A DNA stretch of 64,000 nucleotides. Source: Opitutaceae bacterium (GTDB taxonomy: Bacteria; Verrucomicrobiota; Verrucomicrobiia; Opitutales; Opitutaceae). This document shows positions 56,261-64,000 of this stretch, piece after piece (the stretch's first letter is position 1; every line of letters starts with the position of its first letter). The notes below the pieces were generated by a model that searched no databases, had not been told where the DNA came from, and worked only from the letters and a program-made list of their open reading frames with translations. The position numbers and the translations under genes were made by a program. Location: assembly GCA_019455245.1 (NCBI GenBank), contig JACFMR010000007.1, forward strand, positions 52,030-116,029. Direction: 5' to 3'.

Positions 56261-58417
56261 TCAGATTTGGTAGCGTTGCTGGAGCATCTGGCGGAAGCGG
56301 CGCCAGCCCTGTTGCAGCAGGGGTTCCGTGCCGGTGGTGAACCGGATCTGCCCCAATTGACCGTGCAGCAGCGCGGCCCCGCCATGCGCACCGATGCGGG
56401 CGATGGCCTTGAAATAGGGTTCGGCGGTCAACAGGCCGTCGGGATCCTCCGGCTGCACCTTGACGGGCCCGCCGGCGGTCCAGCCGAGCGCGGCCGAGGG
56501 CAGGAGATTCTGCCGACCGGGCACCAGCTGGATCCGGTTGACGGCGATGGGCAGCCCGGCCTGGCCGGGCAGACGGATCTCGGCGGTCGTGTTGGCATGG
56601 GCAAACAGCCGGGCGGAATCGTCCTGGGAGACGACCGCGATGAACTCGTAATCGGGCGGATGAATGATGATGCCGAGCTGACGGCCGCGGGCGGCTAGTT
56701 CGCCGCCGAGGTCACCGAGTCGCGCTGATACCCAGACGCCGTCGATGGGGGCCCGGATGTTCAGATCGCGCTGACGCCGGCGGAGTTCGGCCAGCTCGCT
56801 TTCGGCGGCCTCGCGCTGACGCTGGAGCACGCGAAGGTTCACGCCGCCCTGTTCGAGGGCCACGTTTTCCTGCAATTGGATCTGGCGCAACCGGGCTTCG
56901 GCGGCGGTGAGACTCAGTTCCAGCTCCGGGCTGGTCATGCGGGCCAGCAGATCACCGGCCTTTACGTTTGAGCCCGAGGTGGCGACAAATTCGGTCAGGT
57001 ATCCGTCGGTGGCGGTGTACACCCGCGCCTGCTCCCGGGTTTGCAGCACGCCCGGGGCGTAGGTGTGGTGCGGCCAGGGGAAGAATGCCAGGAAGGCCAG
57101 GACAACGCCGGCCAGTGCGGCGGTCACCCCGATGGCCCGGGGGCGATGACGTTCGAGCCGCGGTTCCGTGATCAGGTAACGGATGAAGCGGTAAACCGGC
57201 AGGATCAGCAGCGCGAAACCGCCCATGATGGCGGCCACCAGCCCGAGGCCGAAGAACTTGTCGGCCACAAACAGGATGATGACCGTGAAGACGAAGATCC
57301 GGTAGATGCCCGAGGCGATGCCGAACAGACCGAGGAAACCGGCCTCGCGGCGGGTGGACGCCGGTTGGGGCGGGTTGGGCAGGCCGAAGAGCGATTTCTC
57401 CGCCCAGCTGAACATCTGGGTGCGGCTGCGTTGATGCAGGTTGGGGGTGTCGGCGAGATCGGAGAGGATATAGTACCCGTCGAAGCGCAGCAGCGGGTTG
57501 AGGTTGAACAGGAGCGTGCTGACGGAGGCGACGAAGACGATGTTGTAGGCGAGGCTGTTGGTCAGTCCGGCCCCGGTGTTGGCCCAGACAAACATGGCCA
57601 ACGACGCGATGAAGAGCTCCACATACATGCCGGCGGTGCCGACCCAGATGCGGCGCCAGCGCTCCCGAAACGCCCACGCGGCGGTGGCATCGACATAGGG
57701 TACGGGACTGAACACCAGCAGCATGATGCCCATCTGGTGCACCTCGCCGCCGAAGACCCTGCAGGCGAAGGCGTGGCCGAACTCATGGAGCAGCTTGGTG
57801 ACAAAATAGGCGCCGAAGAGCAGCACGAGATTGCCCGGGGCGAGCACATCCTGTCCCCGGTCAAACAGCAGGTCGCGGTGGTCGATGGCCGTTTTGCCGG
57901 CCAGAATCAGCACGATCAGCCAGACGGCGAGCCCGGCCCAGCTGAAAACCGGCCGGGCGAGGGGCAGCAGCCGTTGCAGAAACCGGTCGGGATCCCAGAG
58001 CGGAATGCGCAGGAAGAGTACACTGGAGAGATGGCTGCGGACCTTGGCCTGCTGGTGGCGGCGGAGGCGTTCGAAGAGTTGCCGGCTGTCCGGGGCAAGG
58101 TCGGACTGGAGCAGGCTGGCCTGATGGAGCTGGCCGAGCAATTGGATGACCTCGGATTGGCCCGGAGCGCTCTCCCGGTCCTCATGCAGGCATCGCTTCC
58201 ACGCCTCCTCCACGGTGGTGCGGCCGGTCAGGTGCAGCAGGAAACGCCGGGCGCCGGGCCGGATGCGGTAAAAGGCATTGGTGAACGGGTCCTGTACCAC
58301 ATACCAGAGCTCGCCGCGGTATTGCTGGCGGCGGAGCTCGACCCCGGGGCGCAACTGCACCCGCTGGCCGGCGATGCGGTGCCAGGATTCGCTGAACATC
58401 TGCGGTGCGTCGGCCAT
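56261..58417 (-). CDS. PqqD-like / M50 metalloprotease-like / HlyD fusion protein
   Basis: A 718-residue membrane protein. Residues 1-105 resemble a PqqD-type domain (L-W-Y-V-V-Q-D-P-F-T-N-A-F-Y-R-I). Membrane segments follow, with a zinc-protease motif H-E-F-G-H (211-215) and the second M50 motif N-P-L-L-R-F-D-G-Y-Y (307-316), as in site-2 proteases. More hydrophobic helices run to about residue 450. A HlyD-like periplasmic part follows (G-Y-L-T-E-F-V-A-T-S-G-S-N-V-K-A-G-D, then I-R-A-P-I-D-G-V-W-V). It would process or guide a substrate across the inner membrane and connect to the outer channel. It starts 38 bases after the GAF-HlyD gene ends. Confidence 0.8.
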   Translation of the reverse strand: MADAPQMFSESWHRIAGQRVQLRPGVELRRQQYRGELWYVVQDPFTNAFYRIRPGARRFLLHLTGRTTVEEAWKRCLHEDRESAPGQSEVIQLLGQLHQASLLQSDLAPDSRQLFERLRRHQQAKVRSHLSSVLFLRIPLWDPDRFLQRLLPLARPVFSWAGLAVWLIVLILAGKTAIDHRDLLFDRGQDVLAPGNLVLLFGAYFVTKLLHEFGHAFACRVFGGEVHQMGIMLLVFSPVPYVDATAAWAFRERWRRIWVGTAGMYVELFIASLAMFVWANTGAGLTNSLAYNIVFVASVSTLLFNLNPLLRFDGYYILSDLADTPNLHQRSRTQMFSWAEKSLFGLPNPPQPASTRREAGFLGLFGIASGIYRIFVFTVIILFVADKFFGLGLVAAIMGGFALLILPVYRFIRYLITEPRLERHRPRAIGVTAALAGVVLAFLAFFPWPHHTYAPGVLQTREQARVYTATDGYLTEFVATSGSNVKAGDLLARMTSPELELSLTAAEARLRQIQLQENVALEQGGVNLRVLQRQREAAESELAELRRRQRDLNIRAPIDGVWVSARLGDLGGELAARGRQLGIIIHPPDYEFIAVVSQDDSARLFAHANTTAEIRLPGQAGLPIAVNRIQLVPGRQNLLPSAALGWTAGGPVKVQPEDPDGLLTAEPYFKAIARIGAHGGAALLHGQLGQIRFTTGTEPLLQQGWRRFRQMLQQRYQI

Positions 58418-58455
58418 GGGTCAGAGCGTGGGGGGCAAATGCCGCTTCAGTACCA

Positions 58456-60336
58456 CTAGAACCAGAGTTTGAGGCGGATGAAGTCCACCAAGCGGTGCGT
58501 CAGCAGCCAGATGATGCGACGATCGCCGGCTTCGATTTTGGCGACACCGCTCATGCCGGGCCGCCACCACGCCTCGGCGTCACCGGTCTCAATGCGGGCG
58601 CGGACCACGAACACGTTGCCCTCCGGTTTGACGCGGGCGACCGGTTCCAGCCGCTCAATGACGATGGGGATGCGCTCGCCGGGCAGGGTGGCAAAGGCGA
58701 TCTCACCCTCACGGCTGGCGAGGATGGCATGGGCGTCGCGCTCGGGTACCTCGATCTCAACATACATGGCTTCGATGCGGGTTATCCGCATGAGCAGGTC
58801 CCCGGCCCGGACAGGGGTGCCGATGCGCTCCCGCAGGTCGCCTTCGACCACCACGCCGTCGGACGGGGCGGCGATATCGGCCCGGGCCAGGCGGAAACGC
58901 ACGATGTCGAGGCTGGCCTGGGCCTGCTCTTTCGCGGCTGCCGCGGCGCTCATCTCGGCCAGCCGGCGCTCCACCTCGGCTTGGGCGCGTTGGGCTTCGT
59001 GACGCGCGAGCTCGGCGATCAGGGAAGCCTGCTCGAGCAGCAGTTCGCGCTGATCGAGCCGGATGAGGACGTCGCCCGTTTTCACCAGGTCCCCGACCCG
59101 GGCCGGCACTGCGGTGATGTAGCCTTCGAAGGGGGCGGGCAGGTTGACCAAGGTGTCGCTGCGGACCACGAAGCTGCCTTCCACGCGGTGCGGCCAGCTG
59201 CACAGGATGGATACCAGCAGGAGTACGGCGGTCAGCACCCCGAGCGCTTTCCACCAGGTGTGCTCGGGGCCGAGCAACCGGGCGAGCTGGCCGCGGGTGG
59301 ACCGGGTGGCGCGCCGCAGCAGGTTGCCGTCGTGACGCTCCATCTCGTCGAGCCGCCGGCTCGCGCGGTCCAGCACCACGCGCAACGCGGTGATTTCGTC
59401 GGCGGAAAAAGGACGGTCCTGACGTTCGAGGAAGACGGCTCCGACGGGGCGTTCGTCCACCCGGAGGGGCAGGGTGGCGAGGTAGGCCACGCCCTGGGTG
59501 CGGGAGAATTGCTGATGATCGCGCGCCACGTAGGTGGCATCGTCGGGCTCGGGCAGGATGATCTCCTCATCCTGATCGCAGGCTTCCTCCATGGCAGCCT
59601 CGATTTGGCGCACGACCTCCATTTTGGACTCAAAGCGGGGCAGGTCGCTGATGGCGCGCACGCGGACATAGGCATCGTCGCGCCAGCCCAACGACACCCG
59701 GGTGCAGCCGGCTTGGCGCGCCATCTCGTTGCACACGGTCATGACGGCGGGCGTAAAACGCGTTTGCTTGTCCAGCAGTGTCAGCAGGTCGAAGGTCTGG
59801 GCGAAGGCCCGGTTGCTTTCGCCGGCCAGACGCAGGGCGCGGGTGCGGCGATAAAGTACCGGCAAATCAAGCAGACGGGCGACCTGACGGGCGAATTCCG
59901 CCGGGGAGGGTGCGGGCGCGGGCAGGCGAAACAGGGCGGCGAATTGCCAACCGGCCAACCCGCCGTCGAAGCTAATCGCGGGCAACGGCTCGGCGGGATT
60001 GGCCGGGGGGCGAAACTCGGCCATCTCCTCCTTGACCGCCGTTTCCAGCGCGGCGGTCAGCGCGGGATCATTCAACGGCACGCCCAGCGGAAATTTTTCG
60101 CGGGCCGGCCAGGCGGCAAAGGGTTTCCAAGGCTCGGCGACCTCCAGATTGCGTCGCAGCAAAAGGACGTGGCTGGCCCCGGTCGCCCCGGTCAGGGCTT
60201 CTGCGAACAAGGGCCAAAAGCCCTCTTCATTGCCTTCGTAGTGGCGGCACCGCTGGACAGCTTGCACAGGCGACGGAACTAGAGGGGACTTTCCCTTACT
60301 GTCACGTCTAGACTGACAAAAGGGTATCAAAAACAC
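58456..60336 (-). CDS. GAF-domain HlyD-like membrane adaptor
   Basis: A 626-residue protein as drawn. The N-terminal cytosolic region (about 360 residues) contains a GAF domain (residues ~185-330, F-D-L-L-T-L-L-D-K-Q-T-R-F-T-P and L-P-L-R-V-D-E-R-P-V-G-A-V-F-L). One membrane helix (363-380) leads to a HlyD-like periplasmic part (G-Y-I-T-A-V-P-A-R-V-G-D-L-V, I-A-A-P-S-D-G-V-V-V). The GAF domain could sense a ligand and gate secretion. The start is uncertain: the GTG at 60336 has no ribosome site, and a GTG at 60267 is an alternative. It is the first gene of the minus-strand cluster, divergent from the giant protein gene. Confidence 0.8.
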   Translation of the reverse strand: MFLIPFCQSRRDSKGKSPLVPSPVQAVQRCRHYEGNEEGFWPLFAEALTGATGASHVLLLRRNLEVAEPWKPFAAWPAREKFPLGVPLNDPALTAALETAVKEEMAEFRPPANPAEPLPAISFDGGLAGWQFAALFRLPAPAPSPAEFARQVARLLDLPVLYRRTRALRLAGESNRAFAQTFDLLTLLDKQTRFTPAVMTVCNEMARQAGCTRVSLGWRDDAYVRVRAISDLPRFESKMEVVRQIEAAMEEACDQDEEIILPEPDDATYVARDHQQFSRTQGVAYLATLPLRVDERPVGAVFLERQDRPFSADEITALRVVLDRASRRLDEMERHDGNLLRRATRSTRGQLARLLGPEHTWWKALGVLTAVLLLVSILCSWPHRVEGSFVVRSDTLVNLPAPFEGYITAVPARVGDLVKTGDVLIRLDQRELLLEQASLIAELARHEAQRAQAEVERRLAEMSAAAAAKEQAQASLDIVRFRLARADIAAPSDGVVVEGDLRERIGTPVRAGDLLMRITRIEAMYVEIEVPERDAHAILASREGEIAFATLPGERIPIVIERLEPVARVKPEGNVFVVRARIETGDAEAWWRPGMSGVAKIEAGDRRIIWLLTHRLVDFIRLKLWF

Positions 60337-60441
60337 TACTGAGCTGTGTGAAAAACCCTAAAGCCAAGCTTGACGAAGGACCACCGGAGCGCTGTCTAGT
60401 GCGCACCCCACGGCGCCTGCGGTCTTGGGTCATCCCCTTTG
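60337..60441. promoter_or_regulatory. Divergent intergenic region, export operon / giant protein
   Basis: About 105 bp separate the two divergent genes. On the plus strand TTGACG (60370-60375) is a fair -35 match with TCTAGT (60395-60400) as a poor -10 at 19-bp spacing. No operator is evident. Shared regulation of the operon and the giant protein is inferred from the arrangement. Confidence 0.3.
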
Positions 60442-63400
60442 ATGTCCTCTTTGCGCCAACGCGAATTCGTCCTCGAAAACCTTGAGCAGCGCATGCTGCT
60501 TTCAGGTGAAGGACTGCTGGCGGAGAGCATCGAAAGCTTTGAAGACGCGCCCGCGCCGACCCTCGTCGCCGAGATTGTTTTGGAGCAGGCCGGGGCCGAC
60601 GAAACCGTGACTCCGGTGGTGCCGTCCGACGACAGTTTGGTGGACACCTCGACCCCGGAGGTCGAGACCGTGGCCACCGAGACCGTGGTTGAACAGGAGT
60701 CGGTGCCGGTGGCTGTTACGCCGACCGTCCCGGCCACGGATGACGCCACCCCAACGGCCCCCGAAGTGCTGACCGCGGCTGATCTTTCCGTTCTTACTCT
60801 CACGGCCGGCAACGGCCCGCCGGCCGCCGAAAACGCGCAGAATGACAGTGAAACTTACGCGGGAGAGGAATTGGATCCTTGGGATCCTCCCTTTGGTGGA
60901 TTTAATTTCACGGCGACGCACGCCGATGAGGCCACGAGGACGACACAATACAATGCGCTGAAAGCGCTGCTCGACTCGGGTTCAGGTGCCACGGTGACGA
61001 TGGTGGGCACGATGGTGAAGCGGCCGGATGCCGGCACGAGCGACCACTCGCTGGGTGAACTTTCGATTGCGGGCACGTTCAACTTTGCCCGGCATCTGGA
61101 CAGCGGGACCCCGGCGGTCGATGCGAACGGACACTACGTTTTCGAAGTATGGTTTGATGCCGATGCCACGGTCACCTTTTCGTCCGGCGGCGCCACGCTG
61201 ACGGCCACCGCCAGCAAGGGTGCCTTTCTGGTCAGCGGCGTTTACAACGACCCTGGGGTGTCATCCGAATATGATCTCGGCGGCGCAGCCGGCAGCATGG
61301 CGATCAGCGCCATCACGGACCTGACCGCCGGCACCGGCGACTCCTTCTCGTTCACCAGCCTGACCGGCACCGATGGCACGGGCGACGCCCTCCTTTCGGT
61401 CAACACCGCCGCCGGCCTGGCCAACACGACCGACGCCAATCACACCACGGCCGCGAACATCGGTGGGACCGGCCTGGGCGCCACTTTTGGCGCCACCAAC
61501 GCCATCAGCCTGGCCGGCCAGGCGGTCATCACCCTGACCTCGCAGGGGCTCGAGTTGGACGGGAATTTCGTTTTTGCGGTGACCGACACCAACGGGGGCA
61601 CGGCCGGCGGCCAGGTGCTGAGCCTGACCGTGACCGATGCGGCGGTCACCCTCGGCACCGGCGGCGCCAAGCTGACTGTCGGCGGGACCGTCAGCTCCAG
61701 CTTCCAGATTTCCAGCAACGGCATGGCCGGTCAGGTTTCGATCAGCACCCTGGCCATCAGCGGCGCCACCGGGGTCTCGGGCAGCAGCACGACCGGCACC
61801 CTCAACCTGGTTGCCGACTCGGGCACCACGGTCACGGTGGCGACCACGATTGACCTCACCATCAGCAACAGCCCGGTCACGGCCACCCTGAGCGGCGCCC
61901 TGGCCTTCGGCTGGAGCAGCAACGACCTCCGTTTCTCGGTCACCGACGTTTCGGCCAGCGTGACCGCCGGCGGCGTCGGGCTGTCGATCACCGATGTGGA
62001 CGGCGACTTCCTGATCCGCAGCTCCGGCTTTGCCGGCAAGGCGACCGTGGGCGGCCTGTCGATGACCGGCTACACCTTCGCGAGTTTGTCCGGGGTCAAT
62101 TTCGAAATCAACACGACCGGGGCCGATGTCGCCAGTGTGGTGATGCCCGGCGGCAACAGTCTCAGCTTCTCCGGGGCCGACCGGCGCAAGTTCTTCCTGA
62201 TCTCCGGCGGCCTGACCCTCAACCTGGATTATGGCGACATCGCGGTGGCCGTGGCCGGCACGTTCTATTTTGAACAGTACTCGTACGACCATGACGACGA
62301 CGTCGATACGGACGATGCCTCCGTCTTCAAGGTGGGGGTGGGCGGGGCCACCGGCACCAGCGCGTCGTTTACCGCCGGCACGGTCGGGATCGGGGTGACC
62401 GGCGTCACCGGCGGATTCATCATCAGCAGTGCCGGTGTCGCCGGTTCCCTGTCTGCCAGCACCCTTGACCTGACCGGACTCCCCGACGGGGTGGAGGTGA
62501 GCGGTTCGGATCTGACCTTTGAGATCAACACAACCGGGGCCGAGACCGGTACGGTCTCGTTCGACGGTCTGGGCGACGGCCCGGCGGCCTCGTTCGATTT
62601 CGGGGCGGACCAGACCGACTTCGTCAGTGTCGGTGGTACCTTGGATGTGGCGGTCGAGATGAAGGGCGCCACCTTTGCCCTCGACGATGCCAGCCTGGCC
62701 TTCTTCGGCGGCACGGTGGACGGCACCGAGGTGGTCAAGTTCGGCGCGGCGGGCGTCGCGGCCAGCATGACCGTCGGCGAGATCACGACCTCGATCACTG
62801 GCATCGACGCCATCGTCCTGATCACGGACGCCGGCGTGGCCGGCCGGATCGAGTTCGATCAGCTGACCTTTGAGGGCATCAACGACTTCACCTTCTCGGC
62901 CACCGATTTCGCCTTCGAGTTCAACACCACCGGGGCGGAAATCGACGAGGCGATCGCGGTCGGCGGGGCGGAGCAGACCCTGAAGTACACCACGGCGGCC
63001 AATGAAACCCAGTTCTTCCGCGGCAGCGGCACGATGTCGGTGAGCTTCGCCAATGGGTCGTTCTCGACCACCATGACCGGCACCTTCGGGTTTGAGGTCT
63101 ATGCCTACGATGCCGACGGCGAAGGCAGCGGCACGGCGGTGAACGTGGTCAAGTTTGCCTTCGAGGATGTGAGCTTCGACATCACGGTGGGCACGTCCAT
63201 CCTTGCGATCACGGATGCCGACGGCTTTTTCCTCTTCGGCGAGAACAGCTCGGGCGAGGCCAGCTATGCCGGCAGCCTGTCGATTTCGACCGCCGAGCTG
63301 CAGGGGGTTACCGGCCTGACCTTCACGATCACCGATTTCAGCTTCGAGATGAACACGTTTGGCGAGGCGGTGGATGCGACCATCACCCGGCCCAGTCTGC

Positions 63401-64000
63401 CGGCCTTCGAACTGGATTTCACGGCTGACGATCGGCATGACTTCATCGCCTTGGGCGGCACGCTCAATTTCGCGGTCGAGCTGGGCGGGTTTGAGTTCAC
63501 GTTGACGGGATCATTTTACTTTGAAAGCGCGACCCTGGATCTGAACGGAGCCGAGGCCGGTGGCAGCATCACGGTGCTCAAGGTTTCGGTGGCCGCGGCC
63601 TCCTTTGACTTGAGCGTGGGTTCAGTCAAGCTGGCCGCCTCCGGCATCAACGGCGCCTTCCTGATCCAAGGTGACGGCAAGTCCGCCGGCCAATTGACGA
63701 TCGATACGGTGGCCTTGACGGGCATCACCGGGTTTACGTTCACGGTCGATGACTTCGCACTGGCGTTCAACAACACGGGCGGAGCTGTAGACACGAACAT
63801 CCCGGTGGCCGGCGATACCGACGGGGTTGACCTGGCATTCACCGATGAGGCCCGGCACGACTTCATTCACGTGGGGGGCACCCTGACAATGGGGCTGACG
63901 GTGGGCTCGTTCAACGCGAGTGTAACCGGTTCGTTCCTGTTTGAACAGTCCACGGGCAAGATGCTGGTGGGCATCCAAGACGCCGGCATGACGGTGGCGG
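60442..64000 (+). CDS. Giant repetitive surface protein with LEPR-XLL-like N-terminus, partial
   Basis: At least 1,186 residues, open to the right window edge. The ATG at 60442 gives M-S-S-L-R-Q-R-E-F-V-L-E-N-L-E-Q-R-M-L-L. The L-E-x-R-x-L-L-S core resembles the LEPR-XLL motif found at the N-terminus of very large repetitive proteins of Planctomycetes and Verrucomicrobia. There is no hydrophobic Sec signal. Residues of about 35-130 are acidic and Pro/Thr/Val-rich. The rest is Gly/Thr/Ala/Ser-rich beta repeats of about 130-145 residues with recurring F-E-I-N-T-T-G motifs near 62101, 62518, 62913, 63343 and 63766. I see no cysteine. It is probably a surface adhesin or matrix protein exported by the divergent gene cluster. 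Confidence 0.8.
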   Translation, partial: MSSLRQREFVLENLEQRMLLSGEGLLAESIESFEDAPAPTLVAEIVLEQAGADETVTPVVPSDDSLVDTSTPEVETVATETVVEQESVPVAVTPTVPATDDATPTAPEVLTAADLSVLTLTAGNGPPAAENAQNDSETYAGEELDPWDPPFGGFNFTATHADEATRTTQYNALKALLDSGSGATVTMVGTMVKRPDAGTSDHSLGELSIAGTFNFARHLDSGTPAVDANGHYVFEVWFDADATVTFSSGGATLTATASKGAFLVSGVYNDPGVSSEYDLGGAAGSMAISAITDLTAGTGDSFSFTSLTGTDGTGDALLSVNTAAGLANTTDANHTTAANIGGTGLGATFGATNAISLAGQAVITLTSQGLELDGNFVFAVTDTNGGTAGGQVLSLTVTDAAVTLGTGGAKLTVGGTVSSSFQISSNGMAGQVSISTLAISGATGVSGSSTTGTLNLVADSGTTVTVATTIDLTISNSPVTATLSGALAFGWSSNDLRFSVTDVSASVTAGGVGLSITDVDGDFLIRSSGFAGKATVGGLSMTGYTFASLSGVNFEINTTGADVASVVMPGGNSLSFSGADRRKFFLISGGLTLNLDYGDIAVAVAGTFYFEQYSYDHDDDVDTDDASVFKVGVGGATGTSASFTAGTVGIGVTGVTGGFIISSAGVAGSLSASTLDLTGLPDGVEVSGSDLTFEINTTGAETGTVSFDGLGDGPAASFDFGADQTDFVSVGGTLDVAVEMKGATFALDDASLAFFGGTVDGTEVVKFGAAGVAASMTVGEITTSITGIDAIVLITDAGVAGRIEFDQLTFEGINDFTFSATDFAFEFNTTGAEIDEAIAVGGAEQTLKYTTAANETQFFRGSGTMSVSFANGSFSTTMTGTFGFEVYAYDADGEGSGTAVNVVKFAFEDVSFDITVGTSILAITDADGFFLFGENSSGEASYAGSLSISTAELQGVTGLTFTITDFSFEMNTFGEAVDATITRPSLPAFELDFTADDRHDFIALGGTLNFAVELGGFEFTLTGSFYFESATLDLNGAEAGGSITVLKVSVAAASFDLSVGSVKLAASGINGAFLIQGDGKSAGQLTIDTVALTGITGFTFTVDDFALAFNNTGGAVDTNIPVAGDTDGVDLAFTDEARHDFIHVGGTLTMGLTVGSFNASVTGSFLFEQSTGKMLVGIQDAGMTVA

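Noticed and set aside
61261..63438. A 725-residue minus-strand open frame inside the giant protein gene
   Set aside because: Antisense to the continuing LEPR-XLL-type frame; composition is that of a reversed Gly/Thr repeat gene, with no start signal.

Overview
The window is high-GC bacterial DNA with nearly continuous genes, and its gene set points to Verrucomicrobiota, most likely Opitutaceae. The indicators are PEP-CTERM proteins (one with autotransporter-associated beta-strand repeats), an Oar-like TonB-dependent receptor with a carboxypeptidase-regulatory-like N-terminus, a putative TorF-type porin, a RAYT transposase with REP-like hairpins, and a giant protein with a LEPR-XLL-type N-terminus. 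The taxonomy is inference from gene content; no rRNA gene is present.

Layout. 1-8 kb: the end of a probable GTP-type PEP carboxykinase gene, two envelope proteins, a 1,410-residue lectin-like/PATR/PEP-CTERM protein, a DUF456 protein and a RAYT gene between two near-identical 58-bp palindromic repeats. 8-16 kb: putA, an ECF sigma factor with a possible membrane partner and a bactofilin-like/RDD membrane protein, then purE-purK. 16-26 kb: a TonB-dependent receptor, a GH20-like protein, a MOSC protein, the DUF423-cca-tal operon, a porin and rplM-rpsI. 26-34 kb: arginine genes argC, argB, argD, argF and argG on the plus strand, with argJ inverted between argC and argB. 34-38.5 kb: a minus-strand Mla-type operon (MlaE, MlaF, MCE protein) led by an unusual W-P-L/F repeat protein. 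38.6-50.3 kb: housekeeping genes (metallo-hydrolase, rsmD, rsmE, phosphoribosyltransferase, tRNA-Gly, pilC/gspF-like gene, a degenerate NtrC-like regulator, carB, purU, a YfgM-like TPR protein). 50.5-64 kb: a PEP-CTERM gene, then a six-gene minus-strand cluster (GAF-HlyD adaptor, PqqD-like/M50/HlyD fusion, short SecA-like ATPase, TolC-like protein, HlyD-like adaptor, small lipoprotein). It is divergent from a giant repetitive protein gene that runs off the window.

The most striking region is 51.5-64 kb. The giant protein has no recognisable Sec signal but carries an N-terminal LEPR-XLL-like motif. The divergent operon has the parts of an envelope-spanning exporter (outer-membrane channel, three periplasmic adaptors, an intramembrane-protease-like protein) but no ABC or RND pump. 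Its only ATPase is a SecA-type protein lacking most of the helical scaffold region. The hypothesis is a dedicated export and surface-display route for the giant protein.

The second theme is small GTAG-headed hairpins scattered through the window, including one in frame inside putA, together with a resident RAYT gene that could have mobilised them.
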